Source: Calamus simplicifolius (lineage: Eukaryota > Streptophyta > Magnoliopsida > Arecales > Arecaceae). From it: a stretch of DNA of 64,000 bases. Position 1 is the first letter of the stretch, and each line of letters starts with the position of its first letter. The position numbers were made by a program, and so were the translations under genes. Shown here in pieces: positions 47,101-58,744 of the stretch. The notes under the pieces are model-generated. The model was not told the origin of the DNA. It saw only the letters and a program-made list of their open reading frames with translations, and ran no database searches. Where the stretch lies: positions 455,660 through 519,659 of the forward strand of contig UESW01005047.1 in assembly GCA_900491605.1 (NCBI GenBank). Reading direction: 5' to 3'.

Positions 47101-47672
47101 CCTCTTCCTTACTCCAAAAATGCTGACTCTCTCTCTCCCCCCTCCCTTTCTTAGCTCTCATTTTTGAACCTCCATGACTTGTGCCCTTGATTCTCCTCAT
47201 TTTTCACCCATTTCCATCCTTCATCTGCTTATATTTCCTTGCTGCTTCAGGATTTAAGATCCCCACACCTCATATTTACACCCCTAAGCTTGCTATTTGC
47301 TCAATTCCTTCAAAACGTTAGCTCTAAAGGTAGGATTTGAGAGGTTTTATTCCTACTTCTACTTAGTCTACCTATTTTAAGAAATATTTCAAAATTATTG
47401 TTAGTTTGTTTTGGATTTTAAGCTAGAATTTTGGCTTAGTCATTAAGTTTTGTATAGTAATTATGCATAATCCTTGCCTTCCATGCTCTAATAGTATGAT
47501 AATATCTCTTTGTTCATGTGGCTAATTCTTGCTCTAGGTGCTTTAAAAACTTTACCACCTACCTCTATTTGAATTCTAAGTAGACTGATGCGATTTGATT
47601 TTTTTTTTAGGTTTTTATTGGTTTGATTGTGAGTAAATAATAACCTGTATAGCATGTTTAACGAAATTACAT
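44142..47672. other. AT-rich intergenic DNA
   Basis: No gene supported. Two diverged related segments occur at about 44815-44900 and 45024-45080 (TTTGGATTTCTGGGCCCTATATA versus TTAGGTTCCTTGGCCCTGTATA type), about 205 bases apart. The region near 46940-47340 has mixed pyrimidine-rich DNA that could be promoter or LTR debris, but nothing firm. Confidence 0.45.
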
Positions 47673-48285
47673 TAAAAAACTCAATTTAACTCATCTAAGC
47701 CTTTTTCCAACTACATGGGGTCGGTTACATGAATCTACTTTTTCTACTCTGCTCTATTCAAGACTAAGTCGATATTTAAATTATAAATAATTATATCTTT
47801 TTTAATTTTTCTGTCCATATTAGTTTAGGTCTATCTCTACCTTTATTCTTACCATGAATTGTTAAAAGATCATTCTTTCTAACTGGAGCCTCTAAAGGTC
47901 TTCGTTATATGTCTAAACCACTATAATCAATTTTCTCTTATTTTATCTTTAATTGGGGCTACTCCTATCATTTCTCTTATATGCTTATTTCTAATTCTAT
48001 CTTTTAAAGTTTTATCATATATCCATCTTAACATATACATTTCTGTTATACTTAATTTATTCATATATTATTTCAATATTGTCTAACACTCTGTTCTATA
48101 TAGCATAGCTAGCCTAATGATAGTTTTATAAAATTTTTCTTTCAATTTTAATGGGATGCGCTGATCATACAATACTTTCGAAGTACTTCTCTACTTAATC
48201 CATCCTACTTTAACTTTATGATTCACATCTTTACCTATTTCACCTTCTTGCTGGATAATTGATCTCAAATACCTAAATTTTTTAC
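47673..48285 (-). mobile_element. RTE-type LINE fragment: end of reverse transcriptase ORF and 3' end
   Basis: Read on the minus strand from 48285, it gives KFRYLRSIIQQEGEIGKDVN, VGWIKWRSTSKVLYDQRIPL, RLAMLYRTECW and MYMLRWIYDKTLKDRIRNKH. It then continues to IREMIGVAPI and the CCGACCCCATGTAG 3' end. These are the conserved C-terminal residues of plant RTE reverse transcriptases. Stops interrupt it, and the element is strongly 5'-truncated. Confidence 0.82.
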
Positions 48286-49439
48286 AACAAACTTACATTA
48301 TAAGCCCTTAATAAAATAGTACATAAATATGATTACTAATGAATATATATGTATGTACTAAACTATGTTCATCTGTATATGCAAGGATTTGAGCATATGC
48401 ATGCGACCAGCATGAGCAAGAATCATGTTCATAGCTTCTTTTGAAATTTTTTTATAATACAGATGGTTATATGGATTATACTTATGTTATTTGCAATATA
48501 TTCTATGCTAAGAATTGAGGACAAATTTTGATGAATAGGATAAATTTCTTTAAATGTTACATGTAACCTTATATCTTTATAAAACATTGAAGAATTGCTA
48601 AATAATGATTATACAAATTCTATTATATGACCTTATATTCTGTGAGTAGCTAATAATCTTTTGAACTCTAGTACATTACCTGATGCCATATAAATGGATA
48701 AGTGCTCTCCGTATTGTGGTGTGATGCATGTTCATGAATCAATATATGAATATCCTTCACTAATAGGGTTGATGCTAACCTCGTGTATTGGCCATACAAC
48801 GATCTATCTTTGATATCTTTGTTAATAGGAGCTTTCTCGGCTATTTAGCCATATTTGTAGATATTTGTGCACAAATTTTAGGTAATTGTTTGTTATGACA
48901 TTTCGTATGAGGATAATATTTGTAGATATGTGTGCCTAAATGTGTCCATATTTATGTGATTCATTCTTGTGCTTTAAGTTTTGATACTATGCATACTAAA
49001 TTTGATTAACATCGATTGTTTCTAATAATAATGCTTTGTGGTTTATGATTTAATGATTTCATATTTTAGTATTTTATAGATCTCTTATATATTAAACTAA
49101 TTATTAGCAGTGCTCTTTACTTGTCCTTCCCTAATATATTTATTAATATTTATTCATTGAGTGCGATCAATATTTTTCTTACGGTTGGCCCTTAATCCAA
49201 TAGACAAGTCATATCTCTTTAGAGGAGTTCCCTTTTTTATTTGAATAGGCCTAGTACCTCACATCTTCTAAACTACGCTGACTAAGTTGAACATATTCTT
49301 TTTATACGTATCTCCGTTTGTATCTTTAGTATTTGTAGAGTACCATAGTTACTATATAAATACTCCTAATCTGACTCCATTGTTATTTTGGATATATATT
49401 TATGCATATATGTATATATACGCATGCACATACACATAA
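48286..49439. other. AT-rich intergenic DNA
   Basis: Nothing recognisable beyond AT-rich sequence with scattered TATA-type runs. Confidence 0.5.
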
Positions 49440-49597
49440 AGCTAGACTTGCCACCCCTCCACCCTTGGACCCACATGATTTACGAATTCCAAAAATGAAA
49501 AGGTGAGGTACCTTCAAAATTCATGTAGATCCAAAGGTGGGAGAGATGATTAAAACTTGAACTTGGCTATATATGAATGTAGCCAATTCTAGTTCTA
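49440..49597. mobile_element. Palindromic MITE, copy 1 (diverged)
   Basis: Shares CCACCCTTGGACCCACATGATTTACG and a closing TTGGCTATATATGAATGTAGCC with the two copies below. Its left arm is shortened to CTAGACTTGCCACCCC. The two halves are roughly inverted relative to each other. Confidence 0.6.
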
Positions 49598-49618
49598 TAT
49601 ATATCTCTCTTATATATA

Positions 49619-49793
49619 GCTAGATTTGGCTACATTCGAATAGCCTAGATTTGGTTACCACCTCCACCCTTAAATCTACATAGTTTATGGATTCTAAAGA
49701 TGAAAAATATGATGCAACTCTGGGATTCGTGTAGATTTAAGGATGAAAGAAGTAATCAAAATCTAAACTTAGCTACATTCAAATGTAGCCAAA

Positions 49794-49797
<4 letters not shown>
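49619..49797. mobile_element. Palindromic MITE, copy 2
   Basis: The left arm GATTTGGCTACATTCGAATAGCC and the right end, reverse-complemented GAATTTGGCTACATTTGAATGTAGC, start inverted arms of about 75 bases that also pair at CCTTAAATCTACA. The 179-bp element has no coding capacity. Its right end abuts the (AT)n run at 49797, consistent with insertion at TA. Confidence 0.75.
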
Positions 49798-49880
<83 letters not shown>

Positions 49881-49887
49881 ATGTATA
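49797..49887. repeat. Compound microsatellite (AT)n-(GT)n-(GTAT)n
   Basis: Three pure simple-repeat blocks in series. They directly follow the end of MITE copy 2. Confidence 0.97.
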
Positions 49888-50682
49888 TTGTGTAGATATC
49901 TCTTTATGACGAGCACTTATGTTATAGATGCCAGTAACTTAGTTTGATACTAATTACTTATGATCCATAGGTTATTTGAGGCTTACATAGGTCAAAGTGG
50001 GTCCTACTCAACTCAATTTATGCACTGGTCATGAACTCCTAGTTAAAGTCCTAACATAGTTTATGTTATCACACTCCCTTAAAAGTTTAATAATGCATTA
50101 TAGGATCCATTTCCCTTACCAAACTTTGCAAACTGAAGTGTCACCAAGCAACCATGAAGGAGTAGGTCTTTTGTGTGTGAAAATTTAAGTTGATTTATTT
50201 AGACAACACATCTAACATATGTCAACTATCTCTAGGTCAATTAGAATATGATTCAAGTTGATTATTTTCTTATAGATTGATTTGACTAAGATTTGAATTT
50301 GATTGAAGAATAGAATGAGCTAGAGAAATAGTCTAAATACAAAGACCAAAACTTGGTGAGGTCAAATAAACTTAATTTAGGTCATTCCAATATTGCTTAG
50401 ATAGGATCCAAGTGGAGGTGGCTTATACTAGTAAGTGGCCATCACCTTGTCAAAAATATAGTGCCCTAAGTGAGGGGCATATGGAGGGAAAGGAGGTGGC
50501 CCTAAGTTTGGCATCCTTTTCCTCCATGGCACCAACTATGGGTGCACTTTGAATGTGACATAACCTAATACCATATATTTGGTTGAAAGATTGCTTCTCT
50601 TGTTCATCTTGCCCAAGATAAACTAATATTTAGGTACCTACCTATATGATTCAAGTACCGTTCTCTAAAAACCTTACTTTTA

Positions 50683-51590
50683 AGGATGCATTTGGTGTCC
50701 ATGTTAGAATTTTCCCAATAATCTTAGATCATTAGATCCCAATCCTAAAGTAATCTAATCTTGAGTGATCAAAAATCTATCATGTTTAGTATGCCAAGGG
50801 ACTCTAAGATTATTAATCATAAAATACCAAAACTATCCGTATCATATTTATATTATATAAATATAACGTATATAACACAATATCATATAATATGATATAT
50901 TAAATTATATCAGATATTATAATATATAAATTAATATTATATTATATTATAGATAATTTATAATATAATATAATAATATCATGAAATAGATTTGGTTATA
51001 TTCAAATATAGCTAAATCTGAATCCGATCACATCTTTCATCCTTTAATTCATATAGTTTATGGATTCTAATAATGAAAATAGTGAAAAAAGTAAGGTGGC
51101 TTCGAAATCTATGTAAATCTAAGAGTTAAAAAAAAAAAAGATTAAATCCTAAACTTAGCTATATTCGAATCTAGCCAAATCCATCTTATAGTATCATATA
51201 TTATATATATATAATATAAAAAAAAAATTACTAATAAAATATAATTTAATATCATAATAAAATAATATAATAATGTAATAATATAATAATGTAATATATT
51301 AATCTTATATACTATATATAAATTATTACTATTATATATTTATTATAAATAAGAGATATGGTGGTCTATAGATTTTAGCTTAACATAACCAAAGAGGGTG
51401 ATTTTAGATCCCATCCATTAGGATGGTAATAAAATTCTCTCCTTGAAAGGTAATTTATGAGATGAGGATCACCTACAATCATCGTGGCATAGCAATGCCT
51501 TAATTCTAACACAACTATATAAAATGCTCTTATTACCATCCCATAAATTATTTATGATCCTAAGTGGATCATCGTGTACCAAATACATCC
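50683..51590. mobile_element. Possible larger MITE or deleted element with GGATGCATTTGGT ends
   Basis: AGGATGCATTTGGTG at 50683 is matched in reverse complement by CACCAAATACATCCT-like sequence at 51578-51591 (CGTGTACCAAATACATCCTG). GATCCTAA/TTAGATC words also recur in inverted orientation inside. Such ends are common in plant MITEs. No clear target duplication is seen. MITE copy 3 and long AT runs lie inside. Confidence 0.4.
50988..51183. mobile_element. Palindromic MITE, copy 3
   Basis: The left end GATTTGGTTATATTCAAATATAGC and the right end, reverse-complemented GATTTGGCTAGATTCGAATATAGC, flank CATAGTTTATGGATTCTAATAATG, the same centre as copy 2. An A-run expansion near 51129-51140 makes it longer. 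Confidence 0.72.
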
Positions 51591-52363
51591 TGAAATTTGT
51601 CTTCTGGACTAGTCATTTGCTCCACCTGCAATATTTGTACATTTATGATATACTAACGCAGACATTATAATGTAACTAATTCTTTTGAATAAAACCATCC
51701 GCTTTTGACAATGAAATAAGTTAAGTCGCAGCTATAAGCAGAAACATTATTATGTTTCAAAGCATAGATGGGGATGAGTTGAGAAAATCACTTTTATTAA
51801 TTTATAAACCAACAAGAGACCTATGTTAACATGCATCACACTCGTTCCACTCCAGTCTGATAAAAAGAAAATTGGCTAATCAGTACAATACCATATAATT
51901 TTTCACAATCGATGTTATCGATGAAAATGACTAACAAATTGGGATTCTAAGAGCAAGTAGTTCTGAGGAGCAGACACCCTTATCGGCACCAAAATACTGG
52001 ATGTGTTTTGTAGTTACCAATGGAGGCAGACTGAAGAAAACATAATAATGTTTCAATCACTCGTTCCGTTTATCAAGCACTTCAAAAAAAAAAAAAAAAA
52101 CCACGTTGGCACTTGGGCACCCCAAGACAAAGCATTAAATTTCAATGCAGCACATTCAAGCAAAGGCCTGCGTGAAGATGCTCAATGCAAAACATTGACA
52201 AGGACTAAAAACTACTTTCTGAAGCTAAAGCTGGTATTCAGAGATAAAACATTAAAACAGATAACACTTGGAAGAAGTACAGCAACAATTAATCCAACAT
52301 CCATAATTTACTGCGTGCAGCTAATACTGAAGCTGAAGCAATGGTTCCCAACCAATAATCACT
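51591..52363. other. Intergenic DNA and probable fibrillarin 3' UTR
   Basis: The right part (to 52363) should hold the minus-strand fibrillarin 3' UTR. A run of A at 52085-52101 (U-rich in the transcript) is present. The polyadenylation point is not fixed. Confidence 0.5.
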
Positions 52364-55300
52364 CTAGGAGGCCGGCTTTTGCTTCTTTGGCATGCGGTAT
52401 CCACCAACAACACAAGCATGATCTCGCTCAAAGGGCTCAAGGGTGACCTGCTCCGCTGGCTTGAACTGATCTGCTTGGAGTTTCTTCACTTCTTGCGCAA
52501 AGACTGCCTCAGCTGGCACTGTCGAGTCAATGCAGTTGGCCTGAAGAAAACAGAGACAGAATGACTGTTAGACATCCAGTGCAAACCAGTGCCGCTTAGG
52601 GAATTCAAATTCAGAGACTAATAACAATTCAAATTCAAGAACAATGCAAGTTATCAATATTAGATATTGTTCATTCAAAACCAAGCATAGGACTGGCAAC
52701 AAGAATAAAAAGCTACAGCTTCACAAGCAATAATAAAAAAAAGATATATTTAATTTGTAATGCATGTGTCAGTCCACAAGAAAGTTTTTTTCTCAAAGAC
52801 GCATGCTCGTAAGAAAGTTGTAAATGTACTGTGCAACAAATTCATAAAATTTCTGATTTTTCAAATAATTTATGAATACACTTCAATAATCCAGGGTGAG
52901 TTTGAAGAATAATCAGTGAGATGAGACAACAATGATATACATATAACAAAACAAAGAATCAGGAAACAATGCCTATAAATCAAAAACATCAATCTATTAA
53001 AACCATCTTTATGGGATTAATCGATCTAAACGGGATCATTTCCTGCCTAACTTGAATGATGAGCATGGTACCTTAATTGATATCACAAAATGGCCCCCAT
53101 TCTTCAGGAAATAGGATGCATTCAGTGCCAAGATCCTAGCCTGCAGAGAGAAGAAAATTTGGAACACAAGCACAGATGATCAAGAAATTTGCCACTTGCT
53201 TTGAAATATGGAGGTCAGAACCAAAAGAACAAAATATCCAAGAGCAAACACTCCCAAACATCAATGCATGCCCATCAGTTAAAGCGGTAAAAAATTCACA
53301 CGACATTCTATTAACATGACGGCCTGCTAATTTTCATAACCCTTTTTTCGTTAGTGTATTTATCCCTCTCTTACTTACAGGCTATATCCGCTTGAGGTGG
53401 TGACAAATTCACTTAAAAGTTCAAGCATAGCATAGAGTGGTCCAACCTCAGTGTCAATTTAATCTGTATGCAAATATTTCACCTTTGATCTGCTGAGAAA
53501 TAACCACACATCACCTTGAAAGAGTAGACCTCTTATAATAAAGATATACAAACGGGTTACCACATAGATGATCAAAAAATCGCAGCATCCCATTAGAGTA
53601 TAATGAGGAATTGACTAATAGATTAGCGTGGTTAACATCCTTCACAATACATGAGCCAATACCTTAGAGGTAAGACAATATTCTTTTTTTTTTCAATGGT
53701 TTAAGTAGCAGTGCTTATGTTTAGCGCTGGCATTGCACTACACTACCTCACCTAACTAAAAACCTATAATATGATTTGCACATACAACCTCAATTATGAT
53801 ACACCTATCCTAAATCCTGACCCAATTGAACAATGAAATTGGGCTTAAATCAGCCTAACCTCATGAAAATATGGAATATAGATAACAGGTTAGGTTACAA
53901 AAATAACAAAACAAATAGAATTCATGCACCTCATTAATAATTGGCCAAGTTGCATGACAGACAAAAAAAAAAAACTACCCCAAGCTATAAGTCAAACATA
54001 TCCAGCATTAAACAGGTCAGGTTATTAATCTAGTTATGGAGTCACATTGAAAGTTGCCATGCCAATATAAAAGCAATATTATGATGGCATCCTTATGAAG
54101 ATCCTTTCATGGCTGATCTTATGGTCCCTTCAAATTATGTATCTTTCTTACATGCAGACTTGCTTCTATTTCCTAACACGTATTTTCTGATAGCACCTTC
54201 ATAAGCTATGAACTAATAATAAACCATCAATTATGTCACTGTATCACATGTTAATTGTTTTCTTCATCAATGTCCTCAATGACATCATCTAGATTATCTT
54301 CGTAAAACCTATAACAACAAATATCTCCCTTTCCCATAATTACTTTTGGAAGGTAAATAAAAACTCATTTGCATAAAGAACAAAGTGGTACAAATTTCAA
54401 GCTCAATCAGATGGCCTCCCACACCTAGCATCTGCAGTAACAAAAAACAAATGTAACAGGCAGATCTGATAAAACAAGACAAACAACAATTAGATCTACC
54501 ATTGGGGTACACCGTCCAACAACTATAGACCAAAAAAAATTCTCAGCACAGTTTTCCTTTTCAATGCAACGTTCTATTATTAATAGGACATTATTTTTTC
54601 TTCCAAGCACTGATGGTATTGATTAAAGATAGAAAAGAAACATTGTCTGCACATAAAATTTCCTAAGAATGAACTATACAAACTCTATAAATATGCGGTA
54701 GCATAATATTAGGATTTCTAGAAAGAATTCAGAGTTACAATCCAATACTCAAACACCAATTAAATTAATCAAACAGCATCTAATTTAACATTTCAGCAAA
54801 AACTGATATCTTTTGATTGAAAAAGTTTGACTGGCTGGTGTGAGGACCAGTACGGATGTGTTTAGTCCCACAATGTGAGGCCTTGGATACATAAAGCAGT
54901 GTCAAGGACCTGAAATAATTTTTGGATAGCCTTTTTGGATGAGATCCAGGGTCATTATAATCACAGCCAATGGTGCTCTGGACTCAAACCATTTCCCATT
55001 ATAAAATACAGTACAATTGTGTGATTGTGTCAATATATAGTAATGAATGCACCGATAATCATCATATTAAATTTATGTGAATAGACAATAATCATCATAT
55101 TAAATTTATATGAATAGAGTAAGGTTTTTACAAGTCCAAGGTTGAATCGGAAAAGTCCACATCCAAATGTGTATTGCATGATGGCCACCATTGAAGGGGC
55201 CCCACATAGTACGATGCAGCACGCCAACCCATATATCATATAGGGCTGACTCAATCAAGGCTGAGTTCAAACCAGATAGCATCCAAACTGTGCATATGCA

Positions 55301-58300
55301 ATTTTAGGTTTGTAAATTTCACTTTTGAATTATATACATGGTTGGATATTAGATTATAAATTGCTATCATATGAAGATTTATACTCAAATGCACATCTTC
55401 ATTTAATGCTTATTTTATGAAAACAAAATCCAAAGGGCATGTAGAAGTAGGTACCCACTCATACTAAATTGTCCATGCCTAAGAAAAGATGTGCAAATAA
55501 TTCAACCATGAATATTTAGTCAATCATGAAAGAACAAGTAGCATCCCATTTCCGAACAAGCAAACATTTACATGGTTACAAAAGCATGATTGCTCGTTAA
55601 TAAAATCAAACACACACATGCCCAATAAAAAAGCAGTTTAAATAATGCTGCATACACATGAAATTGCACTACCAACTTAGTCTGAGTAAATATGTGCAGG
55701 AGTTGCCAGAAAGGATTGCATTTTTTTCCTGAAAAAGATGAAGCCCTTACTGGCAAAAGCAGAGGAAACAAAGAATATAAAGTCAACACCAAACCAAAAA
55801 GGTTTGTTGGTTAAGGTTCTGGCAAAGTTAAGATTATCAAGTAATAACCTTTTGCTTAATGCCAGAAAAGGCATATAGATAAGAACTCATGTACTACTAA
55901 TATGGAAAGAATGATAAAAATCATCTAAAGGAAAAACCTGAAATGGTAGTGTAGGAGCATCAGAAACTCGGGCTTACATCATCCAGTATGATGTCTTGAA
56001 GGGGAATCCGAGTAGTTCATCATATGCTTCTTGTTACATTAAAAAAATATGAGTAGGAAAAATGACATCAAAAATCATAAAAATAAAGGTCAACAAAAAA
56101 TCATGGCTGTTAGCATTGTCATGTGGACCTGAGTAACACCAGACAAACATGATAAAATGGGGAAGCCTTCGGATATAATTTAATAAAATAGGACATATGT
56201 GTATGATGATATTGGGAGAAAGAATGGAATAATGTGTGTGTCTCAAACTCAAACTTGCATCATCCATTTTGGTGCTCTGAAGGAGAATCCAAGTTATTCA
56301 TCCCATGTTTGATGTCAAGAAAAAGAATATAGAAAGTTTAACATACACACAAATCATGCTTAATATGAAACTACTAAAAATTTGGAAGCCATTTAATTTC
56401 ATTCAAAAGCACAATCAAGTACCCACTATGAAAGAACAACAAAAAACATATAACAATGATGTTAGCTGCTATAAACAAAACTAGAAAAGTATTTTGCTCT
56501 GTTTCTTACAGATGTAGTCATAGTACTTAATTTAAAACTTACAGTAGTTAATGAAAAGTTGTTGCTTTTCCACTTTAAGTATTGCATAAAATAACAAAGA
56601 AGAGAGCAACTCCTAAAAGAGCATGAACAAACTGCTTCCTGAGCTACTGGAATATAGCTATGACTATAAGACTACAACAGTCAAAGTTATGATATATGAT
56701 CTAAGTTATGCATTATGCCCAATATGAACTGCAGGAATTGTTCGCAAATTATCTATCTATATGTTAGATGGAAAACCTTGAAGAATGAAAATAGACAGAC
56801 TTTGTTACAAGTGGAAAGGTAAAAACTATAACTAAAAATGGCCGAGGAAACATGGGATGGAAACATGACTATAGTTCTCAGTGCTATACATTGTAACTTA
56901 TGTCAGTGCATAAAAATTATTGAAAAAGAAAGGTCACAAGAAAAGCTCAAACATCATAGGATCACATAGGCTTCTGAGTTTGACAAATGCAATCACACAC
57001 CCACGGATGTGAGTATGTCACATGTCTAAATATGGATACATAAAATGAATATCATTACCCAGACTACATGGATATTGTTGTTTATCCAAATATATATACA
57101 AGTATCTTGCAAGAAAATAATCAAGCTTATCACGTTCTTAAATCTATTGATTTTCATACTGATGAATGCATATAATGTATGCATGTATGCAATGGTACAA
57201 AATTCAAAATAAAGCAAGGAAGAATGCAAAAACTGAAACAGAAGGCAATGACGGACAGCATGTTTTTGCAGCATATATACGTGGCATTACCATAAACCAG
57301 ATATAGTTACATGTATACAGATACACCTTAGAAAAGCCTACTAGAAATCAACAGAGCAAACAAGAATACATACTTGATCAGGCTGAGCAACATCTGAGAA
57401 TATAACATCAACCATTCCCACCAGAATTCGGTATCTAGCAGGATGTCTAGCATCTTCAATAATGGGGATAACATTTGTTCTCTTCTTTGCCATGTTTACA
57501 AGGTCTCTTCCACTTCTATGTGAAAATTCAACAGCATAGACCACTCCAGTCTGCCCAGCAAGCCAAAATGAGAGCCAATACAAAATCTTGAAACCCCAAA
57601 TGATTGTTTTCTTGGGAACAATAAATAAAATGAGCAGCAATACTGCAAAAATAACTTACAGGCCCAACAATGTCAGAAACATGAGATACGGTAGTCCCTG
57701 ATGCCGCTCCAAGGTAGAGAACTCGTGTCCCAGGAGCCTTAATTAATTGAAAAGAAAATAAATTCAGGATAGCATAAGAGAAAGTTTTAGAAAATACATA
57801 GCAAAATACATAGAATGCTTACAATCCAAATATTGTCGACACCACCAAGAATAGCTGCTGCAAGCTTCGAGCGGAAAGGATTCCATACCCGGTACTCAAC
57901 CTTGGATCCATCCTCATTCTAGAAATCAATACAGACCAATACTATTATCCAACCAAAGCAAAATCTGATAAAATTTAAATAATCAAAGAAAAATCCGATA
58001 TTTATTAAAGAATTTTGACTCCCGAGCACCAAAAACAACTAGAGGACGTAGAGACCTCTCACCTGAACAGAAATCCTCTTCTCGCCATACACGGACTCGC
58101 CCCCCACCATGTTCTTCGTGCAGAGGGCATCCTCCTTCCCCTTGGCCACAAACACCCCATCATGCCTGGGGCTGGACGACGACCTTGCTTCCACCCTTCA
58201 TTCCACTACCTCCGCCCCTGCCCCTTCCACCGCCCGGCCACCACCTCGGCCTCTCCCACCACCTCCGCCTCGCCCACCAGGACCTCCACCGCCTCTCCCT

Positions 58301-58666
58301 CGACCTCGGCCCCCACCAACATCGCTCCGTCCCCCCCTGAAGCCGCCGCGACCGCCACCTGACAATACCTCATACACCAGAATTTAAAAAGATTTAACCT
58401 TTTCTACAACACCGAACGAAAGGTTTCATTTTGACCACTAGTTTGAAGACAAAACCAGGAATCTTTTAGAATAGAAAGAATGAAAAAGGCTTCCTAGAAA
58501 AATCAAACAAAAAGCAAGCATCGAAGAAAAGCTTTGGATTGGTTTTGAGAGCAACACTTCGACTTGGAGTAAGGAGGGAGAGTAAAAAATATTCAAAGCT
58601 CAGGATTCAAAGGAAAATGAAAAGAAAAGCAGCAGGAGAAGGGTATTACCTCTTGGAGGTCTCATC
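52364..58666 (-). CDS. FIB: Fibrillarin, rRNA 2'-O-methyltransferase (seven exons)
   Basis: Exons are 58666-58651, 58358-58063, 57918-57823, 57737-57660, 57550-57374, 53140-53072 and 52540-52364, all with GT-AG sites and consistent phases, giving about 302 residues, usual for plant fibrillarin. Exon 1 gives MRPPR, and exon 2 a Gly/Arg-rich GAR domain followed by GVFVAKGKEDALCTKNMVGG. Later exons give YRVWNPFRSKLAAAILGG, the SAM-binding motif VLYLGAASGTTVSHVSD, GVVYAVEFSHRSGRDLVNMA, TNVIPIIEDARHPARYR, VDVIFSDVAQPDQ, then HFVISIKANCIDSTVPAEAV and EPFERDHACVVGGYRMPKK. Fibrillarin is the nucleolar catalytic subunit of box C/D snoRNPs. In exon 2 the frame is shifted between about 58235 and 58170 by an apparent 1-nt and then a 2-nt loss, exposing a TGA at 58200-58198. 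The frame is restored afterwards. Assembly error in GC-rich DNA or a recent lesion are both possible. Confidence 0.93.
55055..55120. repeat. 33-bp tandem duplication
   Basis: ATAATCATCATATTAAATTTA at 55055 recurs at 55088, each followed by TGTGAATAGA or TATGAATAGA. Confidence 0.88.
55956..56028 (-). ncRNA. U60: Box C/D snoRNA in fibrillarin intron 5 (U60-like)
   Basis: The 73-nt minus-strand unit has a 4-bp terminal stem (AGCA at 56028-56025 with TGCT at 55959-55956), box C ATGATGA (56023-56017), a C'-like GGATGATG, and box D CTGA (55963-55960). The element TCGGATTCCCCTT (56011-55999) is complementary to AAGGGGAATCCGA, a conserved stretch I recall from plant 25S rRNA. D' is weak (CAAGA). Arabidopsis fibrillarin genes are known to host a U60 box C/D snoRNA in their fifth intron, and this unit lies in the fifth intron. 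It would be released by intron processing and guide 2'-O-methylation by the very enzyme its host encodes. The name rests on position and structure, not on alignment. Confidence 0.8.
56241..56312 (-). pseudogene. Degenerate second copy of the intronic snoRNA
   Basis: Aligned with the snoRNA above, it keeps CTTGGATTCTCCTTC, GGATGATGCAAG and the overall spacing. Box C has become GGGATGAA and box D TTGAG. It lies 5' of the intact copy in the transcript (further from the acceptor). It is probably an inactive tandem duplicate, or a sibling guide that has decayed. Confidence 0.6.
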
Positions 58667-58725
58667 TCCGCAGCTTGGATCGAAGAGGAGAGGCGGAGAG
58701 TGAGGTAAAACGATAGGGAAGCAGC

Positions 58726-58734
58726 AAATATAAA
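58726..58734 (-). promoter_or_regulatory. TATA-like box of the fibrillarin promoter
   Basis: The minus strand reads TTTATATTT about 60-70 bases upstream of the ATG. A start site near 58700 would leave a short 5' UTR, usual for such genes. Confidence 0.5.
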
Positions 58735-58744
58735 GCCGTAGAAC

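Larger units (their letters stand above)
53141..57373 (-). other. Fibrillarin intron 5 (4.2 kb)
   Basis: Donor CAA|GTATGT at 57374/57373 and acceptor CTCTCTGCAG at 53141. The other introns are 85 to 531 bases. Apart from the snoRNA and its decayed copy I see a 33-bp duplication at 55055-55120 and a possible inserted repeat at about 54835-55260 (TTTAGTCCCACAATGTGAGG and GGGCCCCACATAGTA). No other gene is convincing. Confidence 0.8.

Noticed and set aside
46865..47167. A 100-codon plus-strand frame
   Set aside because: Composition is low-complexity and pyrimidine-driven. No family motif and no supporting splice or promoter structure.
52003..52446. A 147-codon plus-strand frame
   Set aside because: It is antisense to the last fibrillarin exon and 3' UTR and contains a poly-Lys run from the A tract. 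It is a shadow, not a gene.
58109..58387. Plus-strand Pro-rich frames
   Set aside because: These are the complement of the fibrillarin Gly/Arg-rich exon.
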